DNA from: Cudoniella acicularis
Lineage: Eukaryota; Ascomycota; Leotiomycetes; Helotiales; Helotiaceae
NCBI GenBank assembly: GCA_013054445.1
Contig: JAAMPI010000026.1
Location: forward strand, 28,710 to 92,709
Direction of reading: 5' to 3'
Length of the DNA: 64,000 nt
Part shown: piece by piece, positions 45,387 to 58,467 of the stretch
How positions within the stretch are numbered: the stretch's first letter is position 1
How the letters are laid out: every line of letters starts with the position of its first letter
Made by a program: the position numbers and the translations under genes
Notes under the pieces: generated by a model
What the model saw: the letters and a program-made list of their open reading frames with translations, nothing else
Database searches by the model: none
Told to the model about the DNA's origin: nothing

Positions 45387-48300
45387 GGGTCGTCTCGAAT
45401 CGTATGCCCTTCCGTTCTCCAGGCAGTTTTTTTTGATAGCCCGAGTCGATGTTGATTGCGGTGACCAATGCTACCTCTTCAAATCCATTCGCGTAGAGAA
45501 GTGTAATTGTACAGAAGGAGGATGGTTTATCGTTTGCCCTCTAAAATATTCGTCGTGATCGCACCGTTTGACTGCGTGGAGAATAAAGGTCGTAACGTCG
45601 TGGTCTGCAAGTAACCGCCTGGTGCCGATATGTCACAAGCTTGCTTTCCAATGATCTCCCTCAGTCCGTGTACACAGATCGGGATGGCGCAGACTGTTAT
45701 GTGGGTGGAAGTGTTTCTGGAATGTGCGCCCAAGATTCGGGACAGGTGTGTTCCAAGTCAAAGGCAGGTCGCAGGGGCGAAAGGCTGAATGATTTGGATC
45801 AGACCTTGTCTGTGGTATATTGCGAAAACTGGGTGTAGCACAGTGCGACCTGCCGAATGGAGAAAACGACGACCAGGCTGATAGTCGAGGAGCAGACGTT
45901 TATTGCAGCAGGAAGCTCAGGGAATGGCTGAAGTCGGTGGACGAACTTCGGGTATCTCGAGGGAAGGAAAGAAAACTCGGCTCAAGGAGAGGCTCTCGCG
46001 GGTATCTGGAGGGTGTCGGGCAGGCCGTTGGAAAGCAATGCAATGTCGTAGAATGGAGTCTTGGAGAGTGAGTGGAGTGGAGGGTAGGTGAGGTGAGGTG
46101 TGGATTACTGGAGCGCGGAGCGAGTCGTGAGGAGCGTGCTCGGTACAGCGAGCGTCGATAAGAGGAAGCAGTAGTCGTGACGGTCGATCGTAGTCGCAGT
46201 CGCAGTCGCAGTCGCAGTCGCGAGGTGTGCTGAACGGCGTGGGCAGTGCACTTCTTGGTGCAAAGCTTAAGAGCGTTGACAGGTGACTTGAGGTCAACGA
46301 TGACGGCGAGGTGTTTGAGGTGAAGTGACTACTTCGTGCCTACGACTAGGTGAGGTGTGAGGGCTAGAAGGGAGTGGGTTTGGGCTAGCGGTTTCGTCGT
46401 TGTTTGTCGCCGCGAGTGACTTCTTCCGGAAGTTCCTTGGCTGCTTGGTTGCTTTTTCTTCAAAGGCCGGCCAGCGCGACCAACGAACAAAGGTGTTTCG
46501 GACGTGCGCGGGAGGTTTGAGTGTTGCAGCCACACTCCCAGAGAGCTAGGAGAGTTAAGGCCAAGGCGCTGATGCTGGATGCACTCTCGTGATTCTGCCT
46601 CTGCCTCTTGCTGCTCTTGGTCGTGGGCGAGGTCGAGGCGGCTAGCAGTAGCGGTAGCAGTCGCAGTAGGACTAGGACTCGGCCGAGGAACAAGTGGAGA
46701 GCAATCCTTGGCCTGAGGATTGGCATGATTGAATCCAATGTAATAATGTAATGATGCAGCTACGCAATCGACCTAAACCATGCCGCAGTCATAGTCGTCG
46801 CTCTCTAGCATGCGCTTCTCTGCCAGTGCCGTGCTCGTTTGTCAGATTGCCCACGTCGAGCGTGCCCGCACCAATCCACACAGTTACTTGGAGTCTAGGA
46901 GTCTTAGGAGTCTAGGACAGGCCAGCAGGAGGCAGGTCGCAAGAGCAGCGATCAGCAAGGAGCAAAAGAGTAGGAGCTGCGTTTGCCAGGACCCAGGAGG
47001 CTAAAGAGCGTTGTTAGAACAGGATGAGGCCTCTCAGCATGAGCATGGCGAGAGATGGATGTACGAAGTACAAAGTACAGAGATGCAACAAACGCAGTAG
47101 ATGGCAAGTACTTTGCACAGGCTCGGGTTCACGCTCATAATAAACATGGGGGGAACGATGGGATTATCGGATATGGGAGATGGGAGCGCAGAGAGATGGA
47201 GATGGGACGGGAATTCAACGAGGGGGCTGCAGGGCCTGACAGGGCGCTGAGGGGACACGGCGACGCGCACGGCACGCCCAAGAAGAGCTTCAGGGGGCTG
47301 CAGCGCCAAAAGATCAGAACCACAGCGGCAGCACAGTGGCCGGTGTGCCAATTCAGCACTAGAGACCCCCCAGCTCAGGCACTAGACACGCTGTGTGCTC
47401 CTCCGTGGTGACTTTTTCGTACCGTGGCAGCAGCTGGCACGGCTGGGCAGCGAACGTCAGTGCTGTGGGGCAGACAGGCATGCCCGCTGCCCACCGCCCA
47501 CCAGGGCCTGCTCGCAAAATCGAAACCCCCCCCTAAGCGGCCGGCGGTGCCAGCAATACTCGCGCGCCAGCCACCAGCCTAGAACCAGCGGGAGAAGGTC
47601 TGCTCCTTCTAGAAAAAGCGAATCAGCTTCTACGCCCTTGGGCAATCTCTCGGATTCTCTCTCCCATCCCAGCCATATGCAAGGCAGACGGCCAATGGGG
47701 AGCGGCACAGCATGCACCAGCAAGGGCCTCAGTCTCCATGTGGCTAGCATCGAAGCCAGAGGATGCTTCTCTGCCAGGATGAGGCCGCCGCGTGCTGAGG
47801 GGAGGAAGGGGGGGTCGGGTCGAGGAATCTAAGGAAAGGCGGCCAGTCGTGACACAGCGGCGTTATTCGGTCGCAAAGCGTCACGTTGGCCAGCGGTCCG
47901 CGGCAGGGTCAAGCCGGCCCAACAGCCAAAAGAGTTGCGGTGGTCCTTTGCTGCCTCGGAGCAAAGATGACTGGTCGATCGTGCCATGGATTAAACTTGG
48001 CACCGCCGTTCAGATTCCTTCTGCTGGTGGCTTGAATTTTGCTGCTTGGAGTTGAGTTTTGTTTCTCGTAATCTGGACCTTTGAAGAGTGCAGAAAAAGC
48101 CACCACGTGGTCCCGCGACAGCAGGCGTGACACCGTCGAGCTTTGGACGCAAAGGCATGACATGACTTTAGACTTGGCCGACCGCGGGTGGACGTGAGTC
48201 CTAACTACAAAACAAAGCGCCGCCCGTCGTCCGCCATCCCGCGCAAAGCTTCGAATCTCGAGATTGCCCCAGTACGGTAGTACAGTGTTACTCCCACTAG

Positions 48301-51300
48301 TACCGTACCTGAAGATAAAGTTGCTGACTCTGCGCGCCCATCTATTCCTCCATATTGCGGTAATATCGCATTATATCAGCAATGTTGCCCAGGGGCTCGC
48401 GGACCTCAACAACATCCTGCTATTGGGCTTCGACTCCGCGCACTACCGGATCCTGTACCTTTGATATGAACAATTTGGAAAAGTCTGCGATCGTGATAGC
48501 TTATCACCTCCTTCACTCCTGACGATAACATGGCTAGCGATGAGAGGGCATTCGGGGAATCATGCCAGATCTCTATCGCCCCTGGTGGTTGGAGATTTTC
48601 ATCTTAGCACGAACGACCCCCTCTTCTCACCGGCGCTGCTAATCCATTTTGGCGCGGGCCAGCATCTGCCGTGACTAACTCGTCGCCCATCAAATTCCTG
48701 TCGAATCCAAGTGCCGATCGCTTCAGAAAGGAGGGCTGAGAACTCACTACTATTGGAGTCACTACGAAGAAATGAAAAACACCGCTTGAGATGATTCTTT
48801 GACGCAGCACACCTCGAGCCTCGAGGCACGAAGAAGAGTGCCGAAGTGCAATCTAAAACCTCCCAGCATCGCGCCGCATTCTGGGGATCGCGGCATTAAG
48901 AATGTTGTCATATCACAGCGGTTATTTCCTCCTCTTCTATTGCCGATCCTCGTGCGAGACATCTATTCCCCCATAGCAGACCGATCTTCGTGTTTTGTTT
49001 GTTTGCCTTCGCTGTCGTGATGCGCGGCCATGCAAAGCTACACCAAGGTGAGAAGGTGCTGTTTGCGGATATACTTAATTCAGCCTATGCAGCCATCGGC
49101 GGGACGCTTGAGTTCACGTAACCAAGAAGAGGCTCACTCCCACCGCAGAACTAAAAGTAATATGTTCTGCAATATGAGCAGGTATCGAGTGTTGTAATTT
49201 ACCGGTGCTGAGAACTTTTAGATCCGTCTGACAGGCCATCGACCCAAGTTCTCAAGAAGCTTAATATTATTGCAAGCCCTGAAAGCCCAAGATGGTGGCA
49301 TCATCCCAAGCTGGTGTGCATCTACTGACGCTCCCATGCAAAGCTTGAATCGTCAATCGCTCTTCGCCGCCACCACCAGCGAATCACCCTGGATGTGAGG
49401 CCATAACTCCTTCCGAACCCTCACAGTCTCACCTTCATTTACCCGAAACAATGGCGAGGCTTTCGTTGCCTTCCAATCATGTTCTCGAAGCTTGGAAGGT
49501 CTTGGCATCCTTGATAATCTTTTGAATATCTCCTCCTTCCCTATTTCCCGTGATTACCTAGTCAGACAAAACGGCATTCCACGATTTGAAGGCAGAAACT
49601 CAATCAAGGTCCACTGAGCCAGAGACAAAAGGATCCAAGGATGATGGAGCATGATATCGTGCCATGTTGCCGGTTGTGCCGCTGTCCTTGGCCGTCGATA
49701 TTTACAACGATCACGAGGATGCAGGTTGAAGCTTTCCCCAGGTCCTGTATCGTTGGCCAATGAAAGGGCCAAGATCTCTCCGACCGCGGTTGTATCAAGC
49801 CGCCATGTAAGATTACTTCGTATGTCCCCGGCGGTCCAGATAAGATGCCAGCTTGCCCTGCTTGGGTCCTTGAGAGGCCTTTCAGAGCAACCGTTTTCCA
49901 CGCCGCAAAGGCGTGCGTAAGCTCTTTCTCGATGGTGTCCATGAATCCTGCGCCGTGGATACAACATGAAAAGGCCAATGAAGAGTTACGCCGTTACGGA
50001 CCTGCAGTTCAGCAATTGTGTCTTGCTTTGCGCGCGGTTCCAGCTTTCATCATTCTGTGCCAACCAATGCGTTTCGAATGTCTGACCTTCTTGACTTGCC
50101 GTTCGACAGTTTCAGTCAAAGTTTATTAGCCACGGGAATACCGGTGACAACATTGGAAAGTTGATTCTTTGCGGTGAGGAGAGTTGGCACATCGGTTAAG
50201 CCCCGCAAGCCCTTTCCAGCTTGCTCATGATGCCATCTGTCGAGAAATCGTCGAAAAAAGCGATGTTTAAATTTTTGATATTGCCTCCCTGGTCTTACCA
50301 CCGCCATTCTCTTCCAATAACGTTACAGCCTTTGATACCTCACCGCCGTGGTGTTTTCCCAAATTAATTAATTACTCAATTTTTCGTACGATAATTTAGT
50401 GGCAAGGCCCAATGCAGTTCAGATATTCAGGAGATTTGCCATCCATCTGCAGTTGCGACAATAATGCTGCAAGTTTGCAACCTCTTCCAGCAGGGGCGGA
50501 GGCACGCTAGAAGATTTGCTGGCCGTGTGGCGCTTCTAGAAGCCTTCCTGTTTCGTCCACGTTCCATTACTGTGGGTCACTGCAGACTGCATGACATTTA
50601 CACGTCAATTTCGACGTTCGTTCGCGCGGAGATATCAGAGACTCAGACCGAGTCAGACGTGGGAAGGGAAGGTGGTGTTCGTGAATCTGTGATACACTGA
50701 TGCTTGGGCTTTAGCCTCGACTCTCGAGGGTCCAGGTGTACCAAGCAGCCGCCTTTGCTCCCTGGAGAGTCTTTCCCGAATCCCCTGGCGAGACAATCTC
50801 GATCAAAGCAAACCGGAATCGCCGCGCCACAGCGTGCCTGGGAAAAGGATGGATAACGAAAAAGGAGTCCAAGGAGACCCGTCGAGACTCAGGAGTTAAG
50901 AGTCAAGAAGGCGTGCTGCTGGGGATGGTGTCCTGGACCGACGTCCCTTTCCAGCATAGGGGCACGTGCGGTCACGATGTGGTCTGAGATGTCGACCTCT
51001 GAATGACGGGGCGTCCGTTGCTGTGAGCAGTAGTGTGAGGATGCGGAAGGGAAGGTCTGACACATGGATTGAGCTAACCTGGCTTTCCCATGACGAGCAG
51101 TGAGCACTGAGCTACCATACTAGTAAATTGTATTGTCGGATGTTCTGTCATCGCGTCTCGAAAGCTCGTGGCGAGCAGAGCAGGCGAGAAGTACGACTTG
51201 CAATTCTGCACCACCAATAATGCACCATGCGTGCGAGGAAAAATTTGTTCTCGGTCTCGATTTGGCCGGGTGGCCCATCGGTCCGTGCCGTTTACTTTTC

Positions 51301-52411
51301 TCATCTACAGCACAAACCGACACAAAGCGCCCTTTCCAACGACACTCTCCCCGACTTCGGCCCGGCAGCCGCTGCCCGCGGGTCCTAGCAACATCCAGGG
51401 GCCGAGCTTCGTCGTTGGGGCAATAATGGCTTCGGATGCAGGCCGGCAGAGTGACAGAGTCCCAGAGCGAGGATCCAACAAAGATCAATGGTCCAGCTGG
51501 AGAGGGTCTAGAGGCACAGTCTCGGCGCAGCCACAGGCACAGGCACCGCCATTCCTGTGCAGTTTGCATGATGAAAAGATCACATGAGAGTGGTAAGAGT
51601 GATGAGGGGTCTTCTGAAGTCCTGTTTGGGTAGGTAACATAAATTTCTCGGTGAAAGAATGTACGAGTACGCTGTATTGTGGTTTGGAAAGCTATGAGGT
51701 TTCGATAACAAAGGTCAAGCAATTGTAACATTGCATTTGCTTTGGGGGCTGGACCAGAGAGGGGCAGTCTAGCATCAGGAGTCGAGGTATCATTTCCAGT
51801 CTCTTCCACTTGCAAAATTCTATGTCTCCATGCCGACAACACCACCGTTGTTGCTCCTGACAATTGGACCTTCGCAGAGGCCCATGGACGCTCGCAGAGT
51901 GTTTGGCCATGTGCTCAAGGGGAAACAGTATGTCGAAAGCTAGAACATCAGTTTCACTGCGTTTTCCTATTCTCTCGTCAGGCCAGCGGTCTCTAGACAA
52001 TCTGTAAAAAGAAGGAAAAGAACCATGTTGAGGAGTGTTATCACAGAGACTTTTGGGCGCAAGTCTTCCAAGGCTCTATCATCACCTCGGCACTCTCTCT
52101 CGGTATCTTTCTCGAATCAATACACGGCATTTGTGTTGTCGTATTTTTTCATACGGTAGTCTTGTTTACATTCAAAGTTGGGATGAAAGATCGGAAGTCC
52201 GATCGAAAAGGCATGCGCTTTCTCTTTTCGTCAGTAACTCAACACGCGCCCAGGTGCCTTCCCACGCTGGCAAGCACCTGGCTTGCAGGTTCCCTCCATT
52301 CTCCGGCACTCTCTTGACTCGTTCTTCTCAAACTCCTCGCGTCACTTTGAATCAGCATGTAACTTCATTCAGCTTGCCGGCACATCTCCTTGCCCACGTA
52401 TCGTATCTGCC
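45387..52411. other. Seven kilobases without a supported gene
   Basis: Lies between the divergent RGS (-) and Ser-rich orphan (+) genes. The part 45.4-48.2 kb is comparatively GC-rich and looks like a long promoter and leader region with short direct repeats. At 49.55-50.31 kb the minus strand has frames with coding-like composition (ERPLKDPSRASWHLIWTAGD, VGEILALSLAND) that I cannot assign or join. Larger frames near 51.1-51.9 kb are low-complexity and probably chance. Pyrimidine-rich leader-like DNA precedes 52412. Confidence 0.4.
46192..46221. repeat. (AGTCGC)5 microsatellite
   Basis: Five perfect copies of AGTCGC in the upstream region of the RGS gene. A looser set of AGTAGC/AGTCGC-like units occurs again near 46643-46670. 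On the RGS coding strand the unit reads GCGACT. Confidence 0.85.
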
Positions 52412-55400
52412 ATGCCTTCAAGATTCGTTAGCAGCGGTTCCAACTGCTGCACAAGTCGCGGGCCGCCTTCTCCGGATGGCGAGCCTCCTCGACCAGCAGC
52501 ATCTCCCAGGAAGATCCCCCACATTATAAGCAATGACGCGACATCGCCGTGCTCCTCCGCCGCTGTTGCCAAATTACAGCCTATCTTCGAGGACGACAAT
52601 GCGCCCGACACCGAGATTGTTCACGTTAAGCACAATAGCACTTACAAGCTAAGAACTCTTCTCCTCGGAGACAACGAAGATCAATCGGATACAGAGGATG
52701 AGTGCGTGCAGATCAGAGTCAAGAAGAGCTCAAGCACTTTGAATGCCGTTCGGCAGAAGCTGAGGAAACATTTATCCCGGGATTCGGCCCTTTCCAAAAG
52801 ACGTTCAAAATCAAGTGTGGGGACGTCCGAGGAAGAAATTGAACGAAGGGCAGAGTTAAGACGAATTCGGCACAAAAGAATACAAGAAGAGTTGAGCAAC
52901 GAGGCCATTTACGATGACGATGCAAAAACTCTCTCTTCAATTGTCGACGCAGACAGCTCAATGGGAATGACAAGTCGATCTTCGTGGGTCCCAGGAGAAA
53001 CTCTATCACTTCCTCGATTGTTGACTCCCTCTCTGCCTTATCCAGTGTTGCCAGTTCAAGAGGCCTCCGAGTATGTGGGGAAAATGTCTGTCTTCCCATG
53101 GAACAGAGTGCTGACAGTCACAGACAAAATGTTGACCTCAAAAAGAAGGGTACCAGTACAATTGAAAAATCACCTAGCCAGACTTCGAGAACATCAAACA
53201 TCCCCGAGGCAGAAGGCACTGGGCAACCCTTGACACGCTCGAGTGGAACCATTGTGCGCCGACACAGTTCTCCTGTCCTCGTGGAAACGAAAATCGATAC
53301 AATCCGTCTCACCGTACCTAAACCCACAAGAAAACGAGATTCGATCCCCTCTATCCCCTCAGCACCTGTCTTAGAGCCAAAGCGGCTGCCGAGTATCTCA
53401 GAGCCACGTAAATCATCCTGGCGTCTCTCCTTTACCTCGAGCAAAAGGGGTGAGGTTCTCCGCAAGCTTAGCCAAGAACACACGGAACCTGGGTCTGCAA
53501 TATTGGACTCTTTAGGGGTCAACCCGCCCCCATTGAAGAGGTGGCTTTATGGCCAAGGTCTCCGATCCTCGTCAAATGCAATTGAAAGCTCGGAAGACAA
53601 TACAAATCTGGACACGCTTGCTTCCCACTCCCAGACTTGTACTCCCGGTCAAGATTTTGGCGGTGTCGATGGCGGAGTTGAGGAGGACGTTTCATCGATA
53701 CATCTTCACGAGATGGGCATATCACACCTTTTAGCATCCAAGGCTCTGCAGTCTTCGTCTTCTTCGCCACAGTTATCGAGTTGGAATTCCCATCACCGTG
53801 TTGCCTCGAGTATTAGTGATGTATCCAAGGCGATTCAAGGCGAGCGGGCTCGCTATTTACGACATACTTCAGACTCTGTTCCCCTGAGTGAGAAGATTCC
53901 TCAATCGTGGGGTAAAGTTTTAGAAGATGGGACATCATCATTCTACCCTTCTTCAAGTACTAGTATTCAGCCATCCCCAGAAAGCTCTCGATTCAACCTC
54001 GCTTCGCTACTTTCTAGTAGTAAAACTAAGCTTAGCAATACCGAGGTCAAAGGTTGGTTGGCTTGGAGGACAATTTTTAAATCAAGGCTGTTGACTAACA
54101 AGTTCTTAATAGAATCAGAAATTGCCCAGATTGGAACCGGTCTAGCAACCGTGATGACCGCAAGTGATTGTTCACCAACCCGCCTAGCTGCCCTTACGAG
54201 GCAACCTCGACGCCCAACCTGCGACGATAGCTCTATCCTTGTGTCTGAAACGGAGTCATTTCGCGAACGTGAAGCCGAGTTGAGTGTCGTCAAAACCCGC
54301 TTTGCTTCCTCGGAAGCAAGACGCAGCCCTAGCACGCCGGTCTCCAGCAAGTTTCGTGAGGAGTTTGACTTGGAAGATCAGCCACCCGAGACGGCCGTTA
54401 ACCGTAAACCGTCTGCCTTTGCTAGACTTGCTAAGCTTGCCATTCGATCATACGACGGTCCAACCATGGAGGAGATACTCAACGTCCCAATGCCAGACTT
54501 TGCCCCAGATGAATTAAGAAAAAACAAAAACGATTCTGATGTGATGGGTGGCGCTTGGGGTACATCAAAGAAAAACGACCGAAAAGAAAGCAGCGTAAGC
54601 GACGAACTGAAGACGAAGTCAGTATTGGGGGGCTTTAGGAGAAAAAAGAATAAAAAGACCGGCGGCAAGGAGGGAATTAGTGCAGCTGAACAATATCAAA
54701 AACGGTTTCAAGAGCGTGTAGCCGTGAAAAAGTTAGTTATGGATTCGTGGGAGGAAGAAATGGCAGCAACTGCGGCAAAGGCAAAGGCAAAGAGCAAAAA
54801 CATTGTCAAGAAGAATAAGCCAACTGGCCCCGACAGAAGATATCCAGCGGCTTGGGCACGTTTTCCAAGCCACACGCGAGGCGAACGCTCTACGAGTGCT
54901 GGACCTCCGGATCAGATTCAAGCCATAGATTTCGCAGTGAAGAGTTCTGAGAACGGAAATCCAATTTGGTATCACAACGAAAGAAAGAATCACCTATATC
55001 ATCACGATAATGACGACCATCCCTCCCATGCGGATGATGCCCGAAAAAAGGGGTTGAAAGAAAAATTGGAGCGAGCTATTAAAGAAGAGATAAATGAGTA
55101 CAAGAATTCCGGGGAGGCCCCTGTCGTTGAAGATACGTTCGGACGAAGAAGCAGTTATCACATGAACTTGAAGATGGATTTTCCAGAACTGGAAATCCTC
55201 CCTATAGAAATCATGACGGCAGCTCAGATCGATCAGGAAGTTGGTGAAGAAATGGCGGAGAAGGCTAGAAAACAGGACTTGGCCGATACAGATAGGGGAA
55301 CCGTGGACGGTGGAGTGGATTTCGACATGGACGGTGAGCAGAGCCCTCTGAAAATTTCGGAAGTGAGCATTGCGGATCCGAAGTTCTACGAAGACTGCAT

Positions 55401-55647
55401 TGTGGATAGTGATATTGAGGAGATGCTGCCGAAGAGCGATAAGAGGCAGAAATACAGAACGTGGAGTGGGAAGGATTGGGATGGGTATCGATACGATTGC
55501 AGCCGTAGGAACCGGAACATCAGTCGCGGTTCCATGGTATTGCGGAAGAGCACGGATGATTATCATACTGAGTTGCAAATTATGGAGAAGCTTGAGAGGG
55601 AGAAAGTCCTCAAAGCTGCGGAGGAAGCCTGGGGAAGAAAGAAGTAG
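52412..55647 (+). CDS. Large basic Ser-rich protein, unknown, frame-broken
   Basis: An unrecognised protein of about 1060-1080 aa. The N-terminal third is acidic then basic, with a coiled stretch (SEEEIERRAELRRIRHKRI, about 150-168). At 52986-52988 the frame slips. A GGG that was probably GGGG would join SRSSWG to PRRNSITSSIVDSLSALS. Then comes a long Ser/Pro-rich region, an internal GT..AG segment at 54053-54112 (60 nt, in frame, with a GACTAAC branch site) that is probably an intron, Lys-rich patches (RRKKNKKTGGKEG), and a C-terminal part with ERAIKEEINEYKNSGEAPVVEDTFGRR split around helices, ending EEAWGRKK. No signal peptide or membrane helix. Composition suggests a cytoskeletal, bud-site or nuclear scaffold, but this is a guess. 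Confidence 0.65.
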
Positions 55648-56349
55648 GTTGTGTTTCTGGTGTTTGGTTCAACTTTTATTGGTAGAGGCAAGTTCTCATT
55701 GTTTGCATGCATTGATGGTTTATTACTCTGCGCCAGAGCTCAGTACGGTTTAGCAAGTTTTGGAGGCTAGCCTCTGCTACTCTCAGGCGTTTCTATATAT
55801 GATACCCAAGGGCTGATTGAGCTGGAGCTTGGTTCGCTGCTGTCTGCTTACTTGTATACCATTCTGATAGATTAGAAAGAGACTTGCTTAGTCATTGAGT
55901 AATAGAGCAAATATTCATCATTTGAAACGCACCAGAAATATCGACATGTTTTTGCGAGATCTATATTTGATTTCATAAGTGGTGTAATTATGGCTCGGAT
56001 TTAAAGGGAATGGAGTGGCGTATTTGAAATGTATGACGTTTGAAGCCGTACCTGGGTAGGTAGAGTTTGTCTTCTAAAATGAGGCGAGATAGTTCATTTC
56101 GTGGGTGTCACAGTGAGGTCATATTTACCGATCACCAAGAGAGAGAAATGCTATGGCAGGAAGAGATTTTGATTCTTTTGTTCGTTCATTTTCTATTCAT
56201 GCCCCTATATGCTATACGTCTGGATGCTTCGTCAATGAACGTCGTCAAAGTGAAGAAAACACCCCAGAGCGCCGCTCGCTATGCAGATTCCCCTCCCGAA
56301 ACTGTTTTTCATAATAATATACAACCAACCTTATGCATTTTCATTTTGG
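55648..56349. other. Convergent intergenic region, no gene seen
   Basis: Lies between the 3' ends of the Ser-rich orphan (+) and cia1 (-). A plus-strand frame at 56067-56360 has a hydrophobic stretch but no family match and runs into the cia1 3' end. Confidence 0.45.
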
Positions 56350-57744
56350 TCAGGATATAGAGATCCCATTCATCCCGGTTGAAACCTCGTCCTCAATCTC
56401 CGGTATTGGTATTTCGTCAATACTCCATGCTCGAACGACGCCGTCGTCCCCTGTTGTGATGAGCATTTCTTCGCCTTCTTCTCTTTTCCCCGCGTCAAAG
56501 CGCGTGCACCACGATACGTGGTTTATCTCGTATGGGCCATGAGCACCTTCTAGTACTCCTATGATGGCCCATTCACGCTCGATTTCTCCCCCCACGGCAG
56601 TCCGTCCCTTGGTTTGCTCTTCATACAACACTACTTTGCCGTCGCCGGCAGTGGAAGCTACCCTGCCTGACTTTTTACTCCAGCCGATGGAGTAGATAGG
56701 AAGGTCGTGTGCTTTGGGGAGAGTAGCTGTGCATGTCCAAGTTTCTTCTGTGGGTCCCGGTCTCATGGTTGAGGGTATGCCGGAGTTGAAATAAGAGGGT
56801 TTGTTGGGTGGTGGTGGGGTGGGAGCAATGGACCAGACGCGAACAGATAGATCTGCTGAGGAGGAAATGAGGCGTGGCATTTGTGGTCTGTAATCGTCTG
56901 GTGATTTCTTAGGGGCGAACTTCTTTTGGCTGACTTCGGGCTCCCAATCTAAACTCCATACCGTGCCTTCATGGCCTTCTAATGTGGCAATTGAACTCCA
57001 TTCTCCTTCGTCATCGCCTTTCCAGAACCGTATCGTGTCGTCGTAGCTGGCACTTGCGAGTACCTCTCCATTTCCGTCGTCTTTTCGCCAGCAGACGCAC
57101 TTTACGTCGGCTGTGTGCTCTTGTAATACTGCAATCGTCTCGAATTCGTCGTCGCCTTCGTCTCCTATTTCTTCCCAGATCCATATACTCTTGTCTCTTG
57201 AGCAACTGGCTAGCCATTGGCCTGAAGGCGAATATGCCACATTTTTCACCTCGGAATCGTGCCCCTCTAACACAATGGCGAACTCCCAATCCTCATTGTC
57301 TTCATTGTCCTCGTCTCCATCATCATTATTTATCCTTATATGCGATTTGGCCTGGCCGGCACTCGTAATTTCCATTTCGATTACGTATCCATCTCCTGTT
57401 GTCTCCGCTTGGATCTGCTCCGGTTCTTCTAGTTCACCAATTTCTTCTCGCCGTCTCCAAATTCCCATTGTTGCATCGAAGCTGCCAGTTGCAACACATA
57501 ATATGCCATTATGCTTCACTGCTGGTTTCCACGCAACCGATCTCACAGATCTCGAGTGTCCACCCTCGAGTGTAGAGTGAAGAGTGAAATTTTTAAGTGA
57601 GTAAACGCGTACGGTTTTGTCAGAAGTGGCGGTTGCTATGAGGGGGAGACCGTTCGGATTCGGGATTGATACCCACGCCCGTGAAGAGGATATGGGTTTA
57701 AATTCCGCAATGGGCAAAATTTGAACTGCAACTGGCGTCGTCAT
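56350..57744 (-). CDS. cia1: Cytosolic Fe-S assembly protein Cia1 (WD40)
   Basis: WD40 beta-propeller of the CIA targeting complex, which delivers iron-sulfur clusters to cytosolic and nuclear apoproteins. Single exon, 464 aa from the ATG at 57744. An in-frame upstream extension to 57774 lacks family similarity. Seven WD-type repeats are visible, with HSRSVRSVAWKP, GSFDATMGIWRRRE, HDSEVKNVAYSPSGQWLASC, SRDKSIWIWEE, HTADVKCVCWR, SYDDTIRFWKGD and HEGTVWSLDWEPE among the blades. Two acidic loops (GDEDNEDNED and GDEGDDE) lie between blades, as in other fungal Cia1. The last blade ends GDDGVVRAWSIDEI. The frame is intact. Confidence 0.93.
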   Translation of the reverse strand: MTTPVAVQILPIAEFKPISSSRAWVSIPNPNGLPLIATATSDKTVRVYSLKNFTLHSTLEGGHSRSVRSVAWKPAVKHNGILCVATGSFDATMGIWRRREEIGELEEPEQIQAETTGDGYVIEMEITSAGQAKSHIRINNDDGDEDNEDNEDWEFAIVLEGHDSEVKNVAYSPSGQWLASCSRDKSIWIWEEIGDEGDDEFETIAVLQEHTADVKCVCWRKDDGNGEVLASASYDDTIRFWKGDDEGEWSSIATLEGHEGTVWSLDWEPEVSQKKFAPKKSPDDYRPQMPRLISSSADLSVRVWSIAPTPPPPNKPSYFNSGIPSTMRPGPTEETWTCTATLPKAHDLPIYSIGWSKKSGRVASTAGDGKVVLYEEQTKGRTAVGGEIEREWAIIGVLEGAHGPYEINHVSWCTRFDAGKREEGEEMLITTGDDGVVRAWSIDEIPIPEIEDEVSTGMNGISIS

Positions 57745-58467
57745 GATGCCAGTGCTGCAAATTTCTGCACACAAGAAAAAGAGGGAGAGGGGAGAGTAGG
57801 AATAAGAACGGTGATGTTAGAGGGGCAGATTTGTTTTGTTCAGGGTTTGCGATAAGATTGGAAGAATTGCGATGCGCACGGACCAACAAGCGGATTCGGT
57901 GCTTAGTTTTTCCGAGGAATTAAGTTAATCTAGCTCGCTAGCTCGACCTCGTCTTATCCTCATCCATGGTTTGACATCTTCGTTTTCCATCGTCCTTTCC
58001 GCGTTTCGTGCTCATTTCACTGTTTTCAAGAGTTATGACGGATTGTAGAGCAGGTACCCCTTCCCGTTTAGGTCTAGTCAGGGAATTAGTATGCGAATCC
58101 TGAGACCGGACCTGAAGCAGCGAAGATGTTCAGAAAATAGCGTATTTTTCCTTCGTGATTCTTTTTTAACACATTCTTCAATTCTCTACTCATGAATTGC
58201 ATTATCTTCTCTCTCTCATTTCCATCAAATCTTCCTTTCCCATATCGCTCGATCTATCCATTCTTCCCAACTCCAAAACGAACAAGCGCCTTATAAAATA
58301 TACTCACAAAAGGAGAAGTATTCGGGAAAAGAGGCACCCAGAAGAGGAAAGTCGTTCACGAAAAGAGTGTCACCTATACGAGGAGAGACACTCGCAGCGA
58401 GGCACACACAAGAGAGGAAGGGCCTGTATACCAGGAGGCACATACGCAAGGACCTACTTCAAACAAC
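57745..58467. other. Intergenic with purine-rich degenerate repeats
   Basis: Upstream of cia1 (-) and of the small orphan (+). At 58310-58440 short purine-rich phrases recur (AGAGGCAC, AGAGTGTCACC, GAGAGACACTCGC, GAGGCACACAC), similar on the opposite strand to phrases near 9.5 kb. No gene recognised. Confidence 0.4.

Noticed and set aside
51120..51863. 247-codon minus-strand open frame
   Set aside because: Overlaps several equally long frames on the other strand, has no recognisable motif and its residue composition looks random.
54046..54112. 67-nt intron beginning GTCAAA in the Ser-rich orphan
   Set aside because: It throws the downstream frame into a quick stop. The 60-nt version starting at 54053 keeps the frame.
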